In this document: positions 11,821 to 23,311 of the stretch, in pieces
How the letters are laid out: each line of letters begins with the position of its first letter
Numbering within the stretch: position 1 is the first letter of the stretch
NCBI GenBank assembly: GCA_033239005.1
Contig: BSQZ01000051.1
Coordinates: forward strand, 124,001 to 188,000
DNA: 64,000 nt
Source of the DNA: Lamellibrachia satsuma
Taxonomy: Eukaryota; Annelida; Polychaeta; Sabellida; Siboglinidae
Direction of reading: 5' to 3'
Notes under the pieces: generated by a model
The model's input: the letters and a program-made list of their open reading frames with translations, nothing else
Told to the model about the DNA's origin: nothing
The model's database searches: none
Position numbers and translations under genes: made by a program

Positions 11821-12030
11821 AACAGTTTATCTACTGATTGTGTAAATGTTAGCAGTATGAATATGTTTTCAAACTAATTGGAATGGATGAGCCAGTGCCT
11901 TCCTTGTCTACCTACCATCTGGTGGACAAGGAAGGCAAAAATGTTGGACTCTTGTCGGTGGCTTCCTAGTCCACTTGAAATCTGGGCCTTTGCCTTGGAT
12001 TTCAATCTTGTTAAATCTTGTAAAATCTGG
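11821..12030 (+). mobile_element. Degenerate 3' end of a CR1-like LINE
   Basis: It matches the 3' end of the 27350-31560 element in reverse orientation: 'gattgtgtaaatgttagcag', then a GGACAAGG...GGCTTCC block and the tail CTTGTTAAATCTTG. It is only a 3' fragment, strongly diverged and partly duplicated internally. Confidence 0.6.
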
Positions 12031-12855
12031 AGCTTGTTACTTTGGATCACAATATTGTTCAATCATTGTTAAAACGCATAATTTGCAGTTGAACATAAGC
12101 AGAGTGGTCCTTTTTTCCACACTGCCAAAATGTCAAAAGCCCCCAACCACAGATCAACAAAGAGTACATTTTATTGTTGTGAAAATCTAAATCACGCTAG
12201 CTTAATATGTGCAGAGGAGCCAGAAAGTGATATCCATTAACTGAGATAACTCCATCCATTATATGGTGTATGTCCTTTTTATATAGAAAATACACTGGAA
12301 TGCAACTTCACACCATGATCTATGAAACTTGATTATGACTGCTTAAGATCAACACATGCTTGTGATTTATTGCTGATGTAAAATTATTATTTATTTATTT
12401 TGTCAAATATAATTGTTTCCCATCACCATAGGAACCATTTTATTAAGATTAAGAACTTGTAAGATACCTAGTGAAACTGTACCCAGCTTTTTTCCTTTCT
12501 TCCTGTCTCAAGCCAGTTCAGTTGACCCTGTCTCTAGTTATTAATCCACTACCGACTATGCTTGCATATAACAACAATTTTAGAATTCTTGTTGTGCAAG
12601 TTATATGTTTCCTACAAATTATGTAAAATATTTTAATGAAATCATTTGATTATCAATATTTAACCTTTTGTGCCATTTAGAAATGTTGAATAATCCACTT
12701 TTTGTGAACTATTTTCACACTTTTATCTATCACAGAAATCCAATGACTACTTTTTGGATTAGTCAGTTGTACACTTTTAATGCATGACGTGTGCGTGTGT
12801 GCATGCATGTGTTCGTGTGTGCGTATAGATACATGCATGCATACATACATCTTAT
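12031..12855. other. Spacer, AT-rich, short (TG)/(GCAT) runs
   Basis: No coding exon or known element is visible. At 12785-12850 there are short runs of GTGTGTG and GCATGCATACATACAT just outside the fold-back element. Confidence 0.45.
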
Positions 12856-13489
12856 CACCATCGTACTTGTATTGTCTGGAAAAGAGAAATGGGTTTGTAA
12901 ACTGGGGTGTTCTTATCTGAAACCTTCATTGGTTTGGTAAAACAAATTTCATGTGTAAATGAAATGTGCTTCAATGTATTTATTATTATTATTATGCATC
13001 ATAAACAATAAATTATAAACAGACTTGTTTTAAATAAACATTTATTATTTATTTATTTATTATTATTATGCATCATAAACAATAAATTATATACAGACTT
13101 TTGTTTTAAATAAACATTTATTATTTATTTATTTATTATTATTATGCATCATAAACAATAAATTATATACAGACTTTTGTTTTAAATAAACGTTTATTAT
13201 TTATTTATTTATTATTATTATACATCATAAACAATAAATTATATACAGACTTTTGTTTTAAATAAACATTTATTATTTATTTATTTATTATTATTATACA
13301 TCATAAACAATAAATTATATACAGACTTTTGTTTTAAATAAACGTTTATTATTTATTTATTTATTATTATTATACATGGAAGCACGTTTCATTTACACAT
13401 GAAAATATTGTACCAAAGGTTTCAGATAAAATACCCCAGTTGTACAAACCCGTTTCTCTTTTCCAGACAGCAATACAAGTATGATGGTG
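12856..13489. mobile_element. Fold-back element: inverted arms around a 76-bp x5 array
   Basis: The left arm (about 12856-12980) begins CACCATCGTACTTGTATT. The right arm (about 13375-13489) is its imperfect reverse complement, ending AATACAAGTATGATGGTG. Arms of about 115 bp share blocks such as GGAAAAGAGAAA, ATCTGAAACCTT and CATGTGTAAATGAAA. Between them lies a tandem array of AT-rich 76-bp units. The structure could form a very long hairpin. It has no coding capacity, so it is most likely a non-autonomous fold-back/MITE element whose loop has expanded. Confidence 0.75.
12996..13374. repeat. 76-bp tandem repeat x5 inside the fold-back element
   Basis: Units begin at 12996, 13070, 13146, 13222 and 13298 (periods 74, 76, 76, 76) and end at 13374. 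Each contains CATCATAAACAATAAATTAT and a run of TTATTTATTTATTATTATTA. Later units are closer to each other than to the first. Confidence 0.9.
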
Positions 13490-14189
13490 GAATGGGGGCA
13501 TGAGAGAAACATGTAAAGGATATCATAAATAAATTATGGGGTTGACACACAGTAATATTTTTTAATAATAATAATAAAAATTACTTACACATTGAAACCT
13601 TCCACAGAAATAGGATTAATACAAGTTCCTCCCATCCCCATATCTTCATATTTTGAATAGTGATTATGATAAAGTATAGAACTGTATGGACTAGTAACGT
13701 GGTGAAGTAGTTATCTAAGAGGAACACTAACTTATAAAACATTGGATTACAAGATTACGTTTTATAGCCATGCAATTACAGTAGTTATAAAACCGACTGC
13801 TATGTTTTATTCACAAAACTACCATCCTAACTTTGCAACCAAAAGTAACCATATGATATCTGGTTTAGAATCCACAATTTGTCATCTGCATGGGGCCCCA
13901 TCAGATATCTGTCACGGACACATTGGTAGCGTTTACACAATCAAAAGATAATTTTTTTTAACCATTAATTATCATGTCAGAACGAGTGGTCTATTTTATC
14001 CAATATACACTGCACTTTCACTTGTGCAACTTAATACCCAATAGTTTTTCAACTTTCCTTAAGGTCAAATATATTTCTATCAATCAGTGGCATATTTAGG
14101 GGGACCAATAGGCCAGGGCCCCCCTTTGACTTACATTTGTTGATTTTTTTCGTTGCATGGCTACATGGTTGCATGGTAGACTAATGGGT
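13490..14189. other. Spacer with no recognised feature
   Basis: AT-rich DNA. A short open frame at 13742-13951 has no domain or splice support. At 14095-14130 a 'gggggaccaataggccagggcccccc' type G/C-rich patch leads into the next minisatellite. Confidence 0.4.
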
Positions 14190-14390
14190 GATTAAGCTTG
14201 GCCCCCTGGCCTCCACTTGGCCCCCTGGCCTCCACTTGTCCCTCTGGCCTCCCCTTGGCCCCCTGGCCTCCACTTGGCCCCCTGGCATCCCTTTGGCTCC
14301 CTGGCGTCCTCTTGGCCCCCTGGCCTCCCCTTGGCCCCCTGGCCTCCACTTGGCCCCCTGGTATCCCCTTGTCCCTCTGGCCTCTCCTTT
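14190..14390. repeat. 19-bp GC-rich minisatellite
   Basis: About ten copies of CCTGGCCTCCACTTGGCCC with variants (CATCCC, GTCCTC, TCCCCTT). Both strands are open across it because the unit is rich in C on one strand and G on the other. This gives a collagen-like GPRGGQGAK reading on the minus strand that is an artefact of the repeat. Confidence 0.9.
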
Positions 14391-14464
14391 GTGAGATCAC
14401 TCGATATTTAAAAAATAAGAAAAGCAAAAGGCTACCCAGTCCATTTCTCATCAGGGTTGTAGCT

Positions 14465-14800
14465 TTGGATGGCAATTTTGCTAGATTGTTAAACCTACAT
14501 ATTTTAGGTCGATTTTAACTGAAACCAAAAGAGGCAAATGTCTACTTGCCTCAAACTAAAACAAACTTACCTTTAAAGTACTGTACTTAGTTCACCAAGA
14601 CTGTTTCCACAAATGCAAGTGGCAAGTGGCAATCTTGCAAGATTTATTAAACCTACATATTTTAGGCATTTTTAAAGTTGTCGATTTTAAATTAAACCAA
14701 AAGAGGCAAATGTCTACTTGCCTCAAACTAAAACAAAACAAACTTACCTTTAAAATACTGTACCTAGTTCACCAAGATTGGTTCCACAATTGCAAATTCT
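14465..14800. repeat. Tandem duplication, about 165 bp x2
   Basis: The block near 14465-14630 is repeated near 14631-14800. Shared segments include TTAAACCTACATATTTTAGG, ACTTACCTTTAAA and AGTTCACCAAGA. Each copy holds the hairpin GAGGCAA-ATGTCTAC-TTGCCTC (7-bp stem). Copies differ by small insertions. Confidence 0.8.
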
Positions 14801-15325
14801 GCCACAATACAGCACATAGCCCATCAGACACGCGACACAAGCCATGCTTAGCTGGCATTCTCAGAGGACGGCTGCCGCAGAAATCCAGGCAACTTAGGTA
14901 AGGCTGCCCACACACCAGCAGATCCATACTGAACCCAGCCACCACAGCCACAGCCTTGTGCACTGTCAGCCAATCAATACACTAGACAGTTGCAGTAATG
15001 AACCAATGAGAAGCTGATGTTCAATTAGCTGCAATACACATTTGACATTACCATCATTGTAATGATAATGAAGTAATAACAAAGGCCTATATTACATTAT
15101 GGTAATAAAATGTGCAGAGATGATTAGCTGTATTAATGATCATACTTACTTCCTGTGTAATGACACATGATTATCATTTTGTATCATTATGATTTTGTTA
15201 GAGTAAACTAAGTTTTATATAGATCTGAATGTGAACTTGAAGTTGGCCATAGAGAACCAACAAAAAGAGAGATGAAAAATAAGGTATTATTAATATTTAT
15301 TGTGTTATTCTACTTCCCAAAGAGT
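14801..15325. other. Spacer, slightly GC-richer patch at 14800-14960
   Basis: The patch is open on both strands and ends in CTTAGGTAAGG, which could be a plus-strand splice donor. No domain or partner exon is recognisable, so I do not call an exon. The rest is AT-rich. Confidence 0.35.
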
Positions 15326-15328
15326 AAA

Positions 15329-15428
15329 AAATGTGTGTGTGTGTGTGTGTGTGTGTGTTTGTGTGTGTGCGTGCATGTGTGTGTGCGTGCATGCGTGCGT
15401 GCGTGCGTTCGTGCGTGCGTGTGTGTTA
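15329..15428. repeat. (TG)n / (TGCG)n microsatellite
   Basis: A perfect TG run is followed by interrupted TGCG and TGCA motifs. All open frames across it (CVCVCV type) are artefacts. Confidence 0.95.
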
Positions 15429-15843
15429 TGCTACTCATTGATGCTTTGCACCAAATTTTCAGGAGTACATCTACGAACCCTCAGTCGGGTTGGCTTATTT
15501 AAATTTTTTCTAAATTCACCCAGCTATTACCCTTTCTATGAACAATCAAATTACCCTTTGTAGTTATTACATACAATAGTTCACAAATCTATGCGAACAG
15601 TTATGTACAGTAATTCAAAAAGTCATGCATAGTGCATACGATTCTCTGAAGTTACATAACACAAGGGCAAGGCATTGCTGGCTGATACGATAACTGCCAA
15701 TACTAGGTCGCAATTTCAAAGTATAGATGAATTTTTTAAATAACTTTTTTCAATATACTGTTATTGTGACAGTCACAAACTGCCAAGTTTATCTCATATT
15801 GTTTCTAGTATGTTTAATTACAGAGCCACAACTATGTCATATC

Positions 15844-16015
15844 TGCTCTCAGTTGGAAGAAATCACTAAGTGGATAGACGAGGGATCACCGGTAGATATT
15901 ATCTACTTAAATTTTCAGAAAGCTTTTGACAAAGTGCCACATCAAAGATTACTACTCAAATTAAAAGCCCATTGTATCGGGGATGGTATAAAAAAAGCTA
16001 ATTATACCTTTGTAT
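15844..16015 (+). pseudogene. LINE reverse transcriptase fragment
   Basis: Encodes the early palm block with AFDKVPHQRLLLKLKAH and then loses homology at the deletion point. The open frame listed from 15727 includes unrelated upstream sequence. Non-functional. Confidence 0.75.
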
Positions 16016-16300
16016 AAAGCAATAGTTAGGCCTCATTTAGAATACTGTATACAAGCATGGAGACCATATCGTAAGAAGGATATAGATACACTTGAACGAA
16101 TACAGAGGAGAGCAACTCAAATGATTTCAGAACTGAGAGACATTAGTTATAAAGAATGTCTAAAAGAATGTGGTTTAACAACTCTAGAGACAAGGAGGTT
16201 AAGAAGAGATCAGATTGAAGTTTTTAAGATACCGAATGGGTATGAAAATATTGATAGAAATTGTTTTTCTCACTCAAGAAAGATAGTAGAACTAGAGTAA
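16010..16300 (+). pseudogene. LINE C-terminal domain fragment
   Basis: Reads MYKAIVRPHLEYCIQAWRPY, then TLERIQRRATQMI and LTTLETRRLRRDQIEVFK. This is the region after the reverse-transcriptase thumb of this LINE family. It is closed by a frameshift after KIVELE, and the remainder (DRCRLD..., SQRTIKKWNKLST-like) continues in other frames up to about 16430. Confidence 0.8.
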
Positions 16301-16552
16301 AGACATAGTAAAGGATCAGTGTAGATTAGATATCATCAAGTACTCATTCTCACAGAGGACAATAAAGAAATGGAATAAATTATCTACAGATTGTGTAACT
16401 GCTAGCAGCATGAATATGTTTAAAAACAAGGTTGACACATATCTCAGGTGATGAAAACATGTTGGACTCTGGATAAGCCAATGGCTTCCTTGTCCACGTG
16501 CCATCTGGGCCTTTGCCTTGGATGGGAATCTTGTTAAACCTTGTTAAAGTCC

Positions 16553-17160
16553 TTTTCCTTTACAGTTGTACCCAGAACAGTATCTCCCATTTTATGGTTT
16601 ACATCCAAGTTTCCATGTCCTGTATGTAGGCATTTACATTTCCCCAAAAAGTGAACATCTGCCATTTCTCAGACCATTTCACTAATCTGCCTAGATAATT
16701 TTGTAAATGTTGTTTATCACCATCATTGTTAACCTTTCTAAGGACTTTTTTCACATTTCAGTTTGTTGCTTGTTATATTATCCTCCAAGTCATTGATATA
16801 TATTAAAAATAATAAAGGTCCTAATACTGATCCTTGTGGTACCCCACTCAAAACTGATTTTAAGTTTGAAACCTCCCCATCTACTACAACACGATGTCTT
16901 CTGTCAGTCAGCGATTGTTCTAACCAGTCGATTATGCCATCCCCGATACCATGGGCTTTTAATTTAAGTAGTAATTTTTGATGTGGCACTTTGTCAAAAG
17001 CTTTCTGAAAATCTAAGTTTATAATATCTACTGGTGATCCCTCGTCTAGCCACTTAGCGATTTCTTCCAAAAAACATAAAATATTTGTTAAGCATGACCT
17101 CGCTTTTAGGAATCCATGTTGAGATGGGTTTAATAATTTATGCCTAACAAGGAAGTCGAC
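16553..17160 (-). mobile_element. CR1-like LINE fragment, inverted relative to its neighbour
   Basis: On the minus strand it matches 28037-28650 of the longer element. The 110-residue frame at 16738-17070 has LDFQKAFDKVPHQKLLLKLK, VVVDGEVSNLKSVLSGVPQG and SVLGPLLFLIYINDLEDNI. The FADD box is destroyed by a deletion (reads NKLKCEKSP). It lacks both element ends and abuts the TTGTTAAA tail of the plus-strand fragment directly. Confidence 0.8.
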
Positions 17161-18355
17161 GTAGCAGCTGAATCCACTTAAAGCTAAAATCTCTGGAGTT
17201 CAGAATCAACATTTGTATAATTTCATATACATATGTATGTGAAGAGATAATCTATAATAACAATTATGTTACATAATGATAATAGTAATGATATAACTGT
17301 ATGAAAGATAATATTTTATTTTAAATCACTAACCAGGGTATCTGCTCATGCAGGTATTTTTTTTTAAAAAAACACATTTTTGCTGATATATCTGAATTAC
17401 AATCTGATATGTACACACACACACATGCACGCATGCACGCATGTACGCACACGTTAGGAAGATGTTTGTTTCCACAGCTACTAAATTTAGCTTCTGTGAG
17501 AAATTAGTCCCACGTGTCCCCTGTCAATAGTTATACTGTTGTCATCACTCAAAATTCATGTTTCATTATTTTACCAGGCTTCATTGTTTAGAATCATTGA
17601 TTACACTGTTATTCAGTTTCATGTTTTTGAAAGTAAGCAAGCATTAATCTCCGAGAAGTACATTTATCTGGTGTGAATTGCTGATATTAGTTAACATGAT
17701 TTAGCCTACGGGGAAAAAATCCTATAACCTGCCTCGTAACACTTAATCTGTCATGTGTGACTGAAATGCACTTGTTTCACATTGGCTGCGTAGTTATTGA
17801 GCTTTCTGCCAGACATTGCCATTGATACTTTCCCCAGATGTCACAGAGGGTCCAGACAGTGGTCCAGACAATGAATTGTTTATCCATTGACTATGGCAGC
17901 TGACCAGTGCAATATCTGGCTATTGGGTGCAACGCTCAGATGTCATGTGTTGACTTGCAGATGACGAGCAAAAAACTAGTGATGACTGTTTTATTGATTT
18001 TTACATCTTTGCCTCTGGCATTTTTATGTTATTCAGTTGTATGGTGTATGGAACCATATCCTATATAAAATCTACAATTGCTGGGGCATATTGGGGGAGG
18101 CCATTGGGCTATGGCCCCTCGTTGGCTGAATTTTTTATTTTTGTCCCATTGTAACATGTGCCACAGCACAGAAGCATGGTAAGCTAAAGGGCGATTGGAC
18201 CCCCTTTGGTCTTCCCCTTGCAAGATCCTAGATTTGCCATTGTACAAGTGATGTTTGTCAAGCAAAAACAAACAAAAATATTCTCAATAATCATGATGCA
18301 GGTGCTTTAATTTCATGTCCATTTCATGTGTTACCATGGCGCTGGGAAACTACTT
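17161..18355. other. Spacer with a short (CA)n tract
   Basis: AT-rich DNA. ACACACACATGCACGCATGCACGCATG occurs at about 17412-17450. No exon, RNA gene or element is recognised. Confidence 0.45.
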
Positions 18356-18364
18356 ATTTCTATA

Positions 18365-18452
18365 TGTGCATGTGACACTGACATGTGACACTGACATGTG
18401 ACGCTGACATGTGATGCTGACATGTGACGCTGACATGTGACACTGACATGCA
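18365..18452. repeat. 13-bp minisatellite
   Basis: About six copies of GACATGTGACACT/GACGCT with single-base variants. Immediately followed by TG-rich simple sequence. Confidence 0.85.
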
Positions 18453-18539
18453 CGCATATCTGACGAAACATGCATTTGTATGTACGTTGTTTGTGATCCT
18501 AACAATAGAAACATGACAGCTGACAGAAGTGGGTTTGTT

Positions 18540-18750
18540 AGCGTGCATACTTGCATGCGTGTGCATGCATGCAAATATGGTGGGTATAGTGTTTGTGTGT
18601 GTGTGTGCGTATGGTGTGTGTGTGGTGTGTGTGCATCGTTATGTTTCCACAAACTGGTGTGTGTGTGTGTGCGTGCATGCATTCAGGCATGCATGTGTGT
18701 GTGTGTGTGTGCATGCATGCCTACGTGCGTGCATGCATGTGTGTGAAAAA
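18540..18750. repeat. (TG)n with GCATGCAT interruptions
   Basis: Compound microsatellite made of GTGTGTGTG, TGCATGCATG and ACGTGCGTGCATGC. Apparent cysteine/valine-rich open frames on both strands are artefacts. Confidence 0.9.
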
Positions 18751-19327
18751 TGAGACAGATAGTTAGATCGCATTGCCAATGTCAAGTCGTCTTAAGCCGA
18801 ATATGTCAGTGGGTGATGCCCTTTAAGCTACATTGCCCTTTAGGAAATAATGCCCTTTAGGCAATGATGCCATCCTGATTGACTAATTGATTGACTGGTT
18901 CCACTGTGTGTCTTAGCGGCTTGAATATTGATCAGGCACAAAAAGTGGTGGTGCATAAAGCTGACATCACCAGCACTTGCCAAATACTTTTCATTTCATT
19001 CTGAAACACATCAAAATAATTGTTTTCAGTTTAATCTGCAGTAAGGGTACTTTCACTTACGCCAAAAACCTAAACATATATATATACTGCACTCATGCTT
19101 GTTTGCGGCTGAGGCGTAATACTCGGCTGTGGCGCTCAGCACCACCGCTGGTTGTACGACGGCTTACGCAGCCACTAATACAGCGCCTATCTCATTTTCT
19201 CATTAGAGTCAACGAGTCCACAACAGGTAACATGTTTATCCTTGGGGTAGGATCTTTTACTTCTCCTGACATAGATACTCGATCAACAGTCCAGCACTCA
19301 AACTGCCGAGCTGCAGTGCCTTTCTAA
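18751..19327. other. Spacer
   Basis: Contains small internal repeats of TGCCCTTTAGGAA/GGCAATGATGCC at 18820-18870. A GC-richer patch at 19090-19320 leads into the SINE-like repeat and may be its less conserved part. No gene is seen. Confidence 0.4.
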
Positions 19328-19460
19328 ATTAATTCAACCCACGTTGCCTCAGTTCACTCAACTGTGTAAATGAATACTTGGCTACACAAAGGGGTAAATA
19401 TATGTGAACACATATAGTATTTATACAGTAATTGCAGCGTGGCTGAATGCTTTCCAAAAC
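19328..19460 (+). repeat. SINE-like dispersed repeat, copy 1
   Basis: Matches 39410-39536: 'ttgcctcagttcactcaact' here against ATTGCTACCTTTCACTCGGAT there, then GTAAATGAATACTTGGCTACA, and the shared end CAGTAATTGCAGC-TGGCTGAATGCTT. The central ATAAATGAGTACCTGG-type block is common in invertebrate SINE-like repeats as I remember them. No RNA polymerase III boxes can be defended here. Confidence 0.55.
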
Positions 19461-20744
19461 GGCTGATTTGGTGTTGAAATGGACAGGTCTGCCACGGGGG
19501 GAGTATAAAGTGTTTTGGGCCGTTCTATGGAGTGGATATCTTGCTATGTAAGAACTCATCTTTTTATATATGTGTACATATGTGTACATATATGTACAAT
19601 TACTAACTGTACACACCAGTCACATTACCCATTTGTGCCAATACAACACCTTTGAACATGACCCATTTAGGGGCTGTTGACAATTGTCGACATTTACAAA
19701 GCGTAGCATAGTACTTTTCAGCCTGAATTAGTTCTTTAAAATGTTGATAATTTTCCAGATTAAAAATAATATTGCGGGCTTTCCTCCTCCACTAGTATGC
19801 TTTGTATGAATAGTGAACTTTGTACAAGTATATTGAACTTTGTACGAGTATATTGAACTTTGTACGAATAGTTGACGATTGTGAACAGACTTAGTCTAAT
19901 GGGGCTTTAATCAAGTAATTAGCATGTGTTTTTCTCCCTGAAGCCATCCCTGAGGTCTTTTAGAATTACAGTTATTGATCCAATTAACTAAAAGCTACAA
20001 TCACTCTACAGTTGATATGTTGAATTGCTGCTGAACATGGATTAACCAATGCACAGTCCCAGACCAATATCATTTCCAGCAGAAACATTTGTAGGGTAAT
20101 TCAGTCGAGCTAAATTAATATCTTCATGTTTCTGTTATTAGAAAAGCTAGAACCTCAATAATAACATTCTTGTTATTTAAATCTGGAACAAATTTGATTT
20201 CATGCACATCATGCGAGCAAAATTATTTCTAGACAGATTGTTCAGAATATAATGGATAGTGAATACATGTAAATATATTGTTCACAATAATAGTAAATCC
20301 TATTCTACCTATTAAGCACACAGTACACCTGACAAATTGTTTAGATGCTAAAAAATATCACAAATTGTGTTCTAATTAGCGCACATCAAACTTCTAAAAA
20401 CTATGATGTAATTATATCCACCAGGTGGAACCAGTTTTTGTTGTTCCACCAGGTGGCACCACTTTTTGTTCTACCAGACGGCACCATGGTTGGCACCACA
20501 AAAGCGTGCAAATGGCTTTTGTTGAGACCTGCATATCGCCCTGAGTTGGAAAAATACACGTTTGGGTTAACTAACAGTGGTTACCATGTATTTAAAACTA
20601 CGTTTGAGTGGAACATGTTGTCAGTTGTCAGTATACTTCAACTAGTCATACCTAGGTTCTGTGAATGAATTTAGTAGATAAATACACTAATCAATGGCTT
20701 GGCTTTAATTAAAAGCAATGACTTTTCTTCTGAAGACTTGATTC
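19461..20744. other. Spacer with short tandem and inverted patches
   Basis: Three copies of TGAACTTTGTACGAGTATAT lie near 19810-19870. At 20420-20490, CCACCAGGTGG-type inverted motifs occur twice in GTTCCACCAGGTGGCACCA. Nothing else is recognised. The open frame at 20345-20668 covers these repeats and has no domain. Confidence 0.45.
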
Positions 20745-21254
20745 TCTTAAAACTGATTTAGTCTATCGCAGATTCTGTTCACAGATATGTAGCATGTGAA
20801 TAGTTTAAGTAACATCCGCAGTCGATTTAATAAAACGCATATTTTTGTTCAAATCATTGAAAGAATTTACTTTAGTCATTAAATCTGGCAAGGCTCTAAA
20901 TAGTGGATATTAAAAAACGGTAAACACTGTGCGGGTCAACACCGATCATGGGCATGACTTCCATCCTCTGGGCGATCACATGACAAAGTTACAAAATTTC
21001 ACCAAAGGTGAAATTCTAAAGTTTTCAGCATTTCCAATGGCACTTCACTTATTGTTTGACCAAACATTAAGTGATTTAATAGTTTGTTTGATGATTTCAC
21101 ACAAAAAAACTACATATAAAAGTTAAACACATGAGCACTTAGCATGTTGCAGTGGATACTAGGTAGGTTTGATTTTTCGCAAAATGAATTTGAAATGAGA
21201 CTAGCAAAAAAATTTAATTGAGGAGGGACCTTTAATTGAGGGGGACCTTTAAGG
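20745..21254 (-). repeat. Dispersed repeat R, copy 2 (minus strand)
   Basis: The reverse complement matches 34216-34690 along nearly its whole length: the CTCCTCAATTAA end, CTCATTTCAAATTCATTTTGC, CAAACCTACCTAGTATCCACT and AGAGCCTTGCCAGATTTAA. It shows an uninterrupted R of about 500 bp and has two copies of the AGGTCCC...CAATT terminal motif, against about nine in copy 1. Confidence 0.8.
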
Positions 21255-21354
21255 TTTTGGGGATGAGGGATTCTTTTATACAGTTGAGAGAACTGGAGCA
21301 ACCTGATGTGAAAAAGATTGCCCAAGCTTCAAAATGCTGCAACTGGATTCAAAC

Positions 21355-21490
21355 ACCAATGCACGCAATTGAGACTCTCACCACTGTGCTCCTGCGTCCC
21401 TCAGAAGAGCAATTGAGACTGTCACCACTGTGCTCCTATGTCCCTCAGAAGAGCAATTGAGACTCTCACCACTGTGCTCCTGCGTCCCTC
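21355..21490. repeat. 44-bp tandem repeat x3
   Basis: Three copies of CAATTGAGACTCTCACCACT followed by GTGCTCCTGCGTCCCTCAGAAGAG. Copies differ by one to three bases. The open frame through them (21236-21460) is not supported as a gene. Confidence 0.85.
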
Positions 21491-21675
21491 AGAAGAACAA
21501 TAATTATTTAGTTTTGTATGGAAAGCAAAGACAATATATAGTAATTAATCTTCATACTTAATAATTAGTATTTAAGGTCTTTGTGGAAAGAGGGAATTTG
21601 TTTAATGTGTGTATTGGTCACCAGCTGGCAGCACTATTTTGAATAACTTTATTTTGGCTACAAATACATTTTATA

Positions 21676-21975
21676 TCCTGCTGATGCTTAATGTTGATAC
21701 CTTGCTGATGCGTAATGGCAGAAGCCTGAGCTTGTTTGCTACAGGAACACACAAAGAGTAACTGTTGTTAAAGGTCATTTAATAAATGCATTGTGATAAT
21801 AAAATACATGTATCGATGAGAAATAGCTGGTACAAACATGTTCATCGAGAAAAATATCATACATGTAAATCGATGAGATATAGCTTAATCACCAATACAA
21901 ACTAGCTCATCGAGAAAAGTAATTATTAAGTGACATGTAAAAATAGCAAAGGTGGGGCGATCATTTATCCCACCA
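21676..21975 (+). repeat. Dispersed repeat T, copy 1
   Basis: Matches 53341-53646 over about 300 bp: CTGATGCTTAATGTTGATAC, GCCTGAGCTTGTTTGCTACAG, AATACATGTAT and the end GGTGGGGCG-TCATTT-TCCCACCA. A 27-28 bp direct repeat (CTTTATTTTGG-TACAAATACATTTTA) flanks this copy at about 21648-21675 and 22003-22031, but it does not flank the second copy. Confidence 0.75.
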
Positions 21976-23311
21976 GGCCTCCAATACGGGAGGCCCCAAC
22001 CCCACTTTATTTTGGTTACAAATACATTTTAACTTACTTACAATATGATTTTAGTCACACATTATACAAATAGTGGAGCAACCAAGGAGATCCTCTAGAA
22101 ACCCCGCCGGGGCTTATGACGAGGACCACCCAGAAATAAATCAACATATTTTGTTTCCTTAGACTTAAGCCAAAAACATACTAAGCAATATTATTGCAAG
22201 TGAAATACCATATAATGTAAAAAACTAAAAAAAATAGATTAAATATGAACATACAAATTATAATTAGAATTTTATGAACAATTAATTTTTATCATAAAGA
22301 ACTATCAGAATGTTTTCATTAAGTTTGTCTATTGGCACATCTGTATGTGCTGTGCTTTCTTAATGTATAAACTTTATATTTTGCTTTGTGACATAAAATT
22401 TAAATGCTCAATATAGGCATGCAACTGTTAATAATAAACATGTCTAATGTATCTTTTTCTCACTAGAGGGAAGCACTGTAAGCCAAACTAGGTACGCATC
22501 ATTTTATTATTATTTTTTATTTCCACCTCGAAAGTATGTTATCAACAGAAAAATCTTAAAATTTGTGACATGAATGATTCGTCATGTAATAATACGTACA
22601 ATATACCTGTACTTTGATTTTTAGATTTTAACCAGATTTGCATATAACATATAATATTTGAGCAATTAGTTCTAATTTGTTCTAGGCATATAGACATGTA
22701 CTATGACAGTATGAACATGAATATCAGAGCTGAAACACTAGTGTTAGAAGCCATCATAGACATTTAAAAATAAGTAACCTTTTGTTATACTTTTATGGAA
22801 GTTCCAAGTTGACAACTTTAACCAGCTAAACTCCTATAGCAGTCAGTACCTTGGAAACTTTGTTTTCTGGGAGCTCTTTGTTTTCTGGGAGCTCTTTCTT
22901 CTAGCTCTAGTGGCGCGTATATGATAAAAAGCGGCACTGTTCTGTTATACACACACACATGCATGCACGTACACACGCATGCATGCACGCACGCACGCAC
23001 GCACGCACGCACACACATACAATTGAACAATTATCAACCTTAATCTACCTGTGTTTCCCATCTATAGGACAAGTACATTTTTCAGCATCATTGTTGTTAG
23101 TATCTACACTGTTTGATAGTATCTGTACTCATTGATAGTATCCAGATGTTTGAATACATTGTCTCTCTGTGTACAGTTCACATACTTTCTTAATAATATA
23201 AATCTGCATTCACATGGAAATCTTCTCATTTGGAGGTTGAAGCTTTCATGGAACCCTTCTCAGATGGAGAGTCAAACTAGTATGGAGCTCTCACAAGATG
23301 TAGACTAAAAT
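21976..23311. other. AT-rich spacer downstream of the immunoglobulin genes
   Basis: Contains GCACGCACGCACACACAT simple repeats at 22950-23020 and tandem TTTGTTTTCTGGGAGCTC at 22858-22892. The 3' untranslated region of the 23312-23899 gene should lie in the upper part, but no clear AATAAA is seen close to its stop. No further exon is recognised. Confidence 0.45.

Larger units (their letters stand above)
15830..16552 (+). mobile_element. CR1-like LINE fragment with internal deletion
   Basis: On the plus strand it reads LEEITKWIDEGSPVDIIYLN, then FQKAFDKVPHQRLLLKLKAH. From GIGDGI-like sequence it jumps directly to LYKAIVRPHLEYCIQAWRPY and the C-terminal region. The GVPQGS and FADD catalytic blocks are missing, so about 370 codons' worth of element has been reduced to a direct join. 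The 3' end is the family-typical GGCCTTTGCCTTGGATG followed by TTGTTAAACCTTGTTAAA. It is the same family as the element at 27350-31560. Confidence 0.8.

Noticed and set aside
14161..14475. Collagen-like GPRGGQGAK protein on the minus strand
   Set aside because: It is the 19-bp GC-rich minisatellite read in one frame. It lacks regular G-X-Y over any length, and no gene structure surrounds it.
15272..15563. CVCVCV-type open frames at (TG)n tracts (also 18480-18753, 58585-58835 and YIYIYI frames at 63495-63883)
   Set aside because: Pure microsatellite translations.
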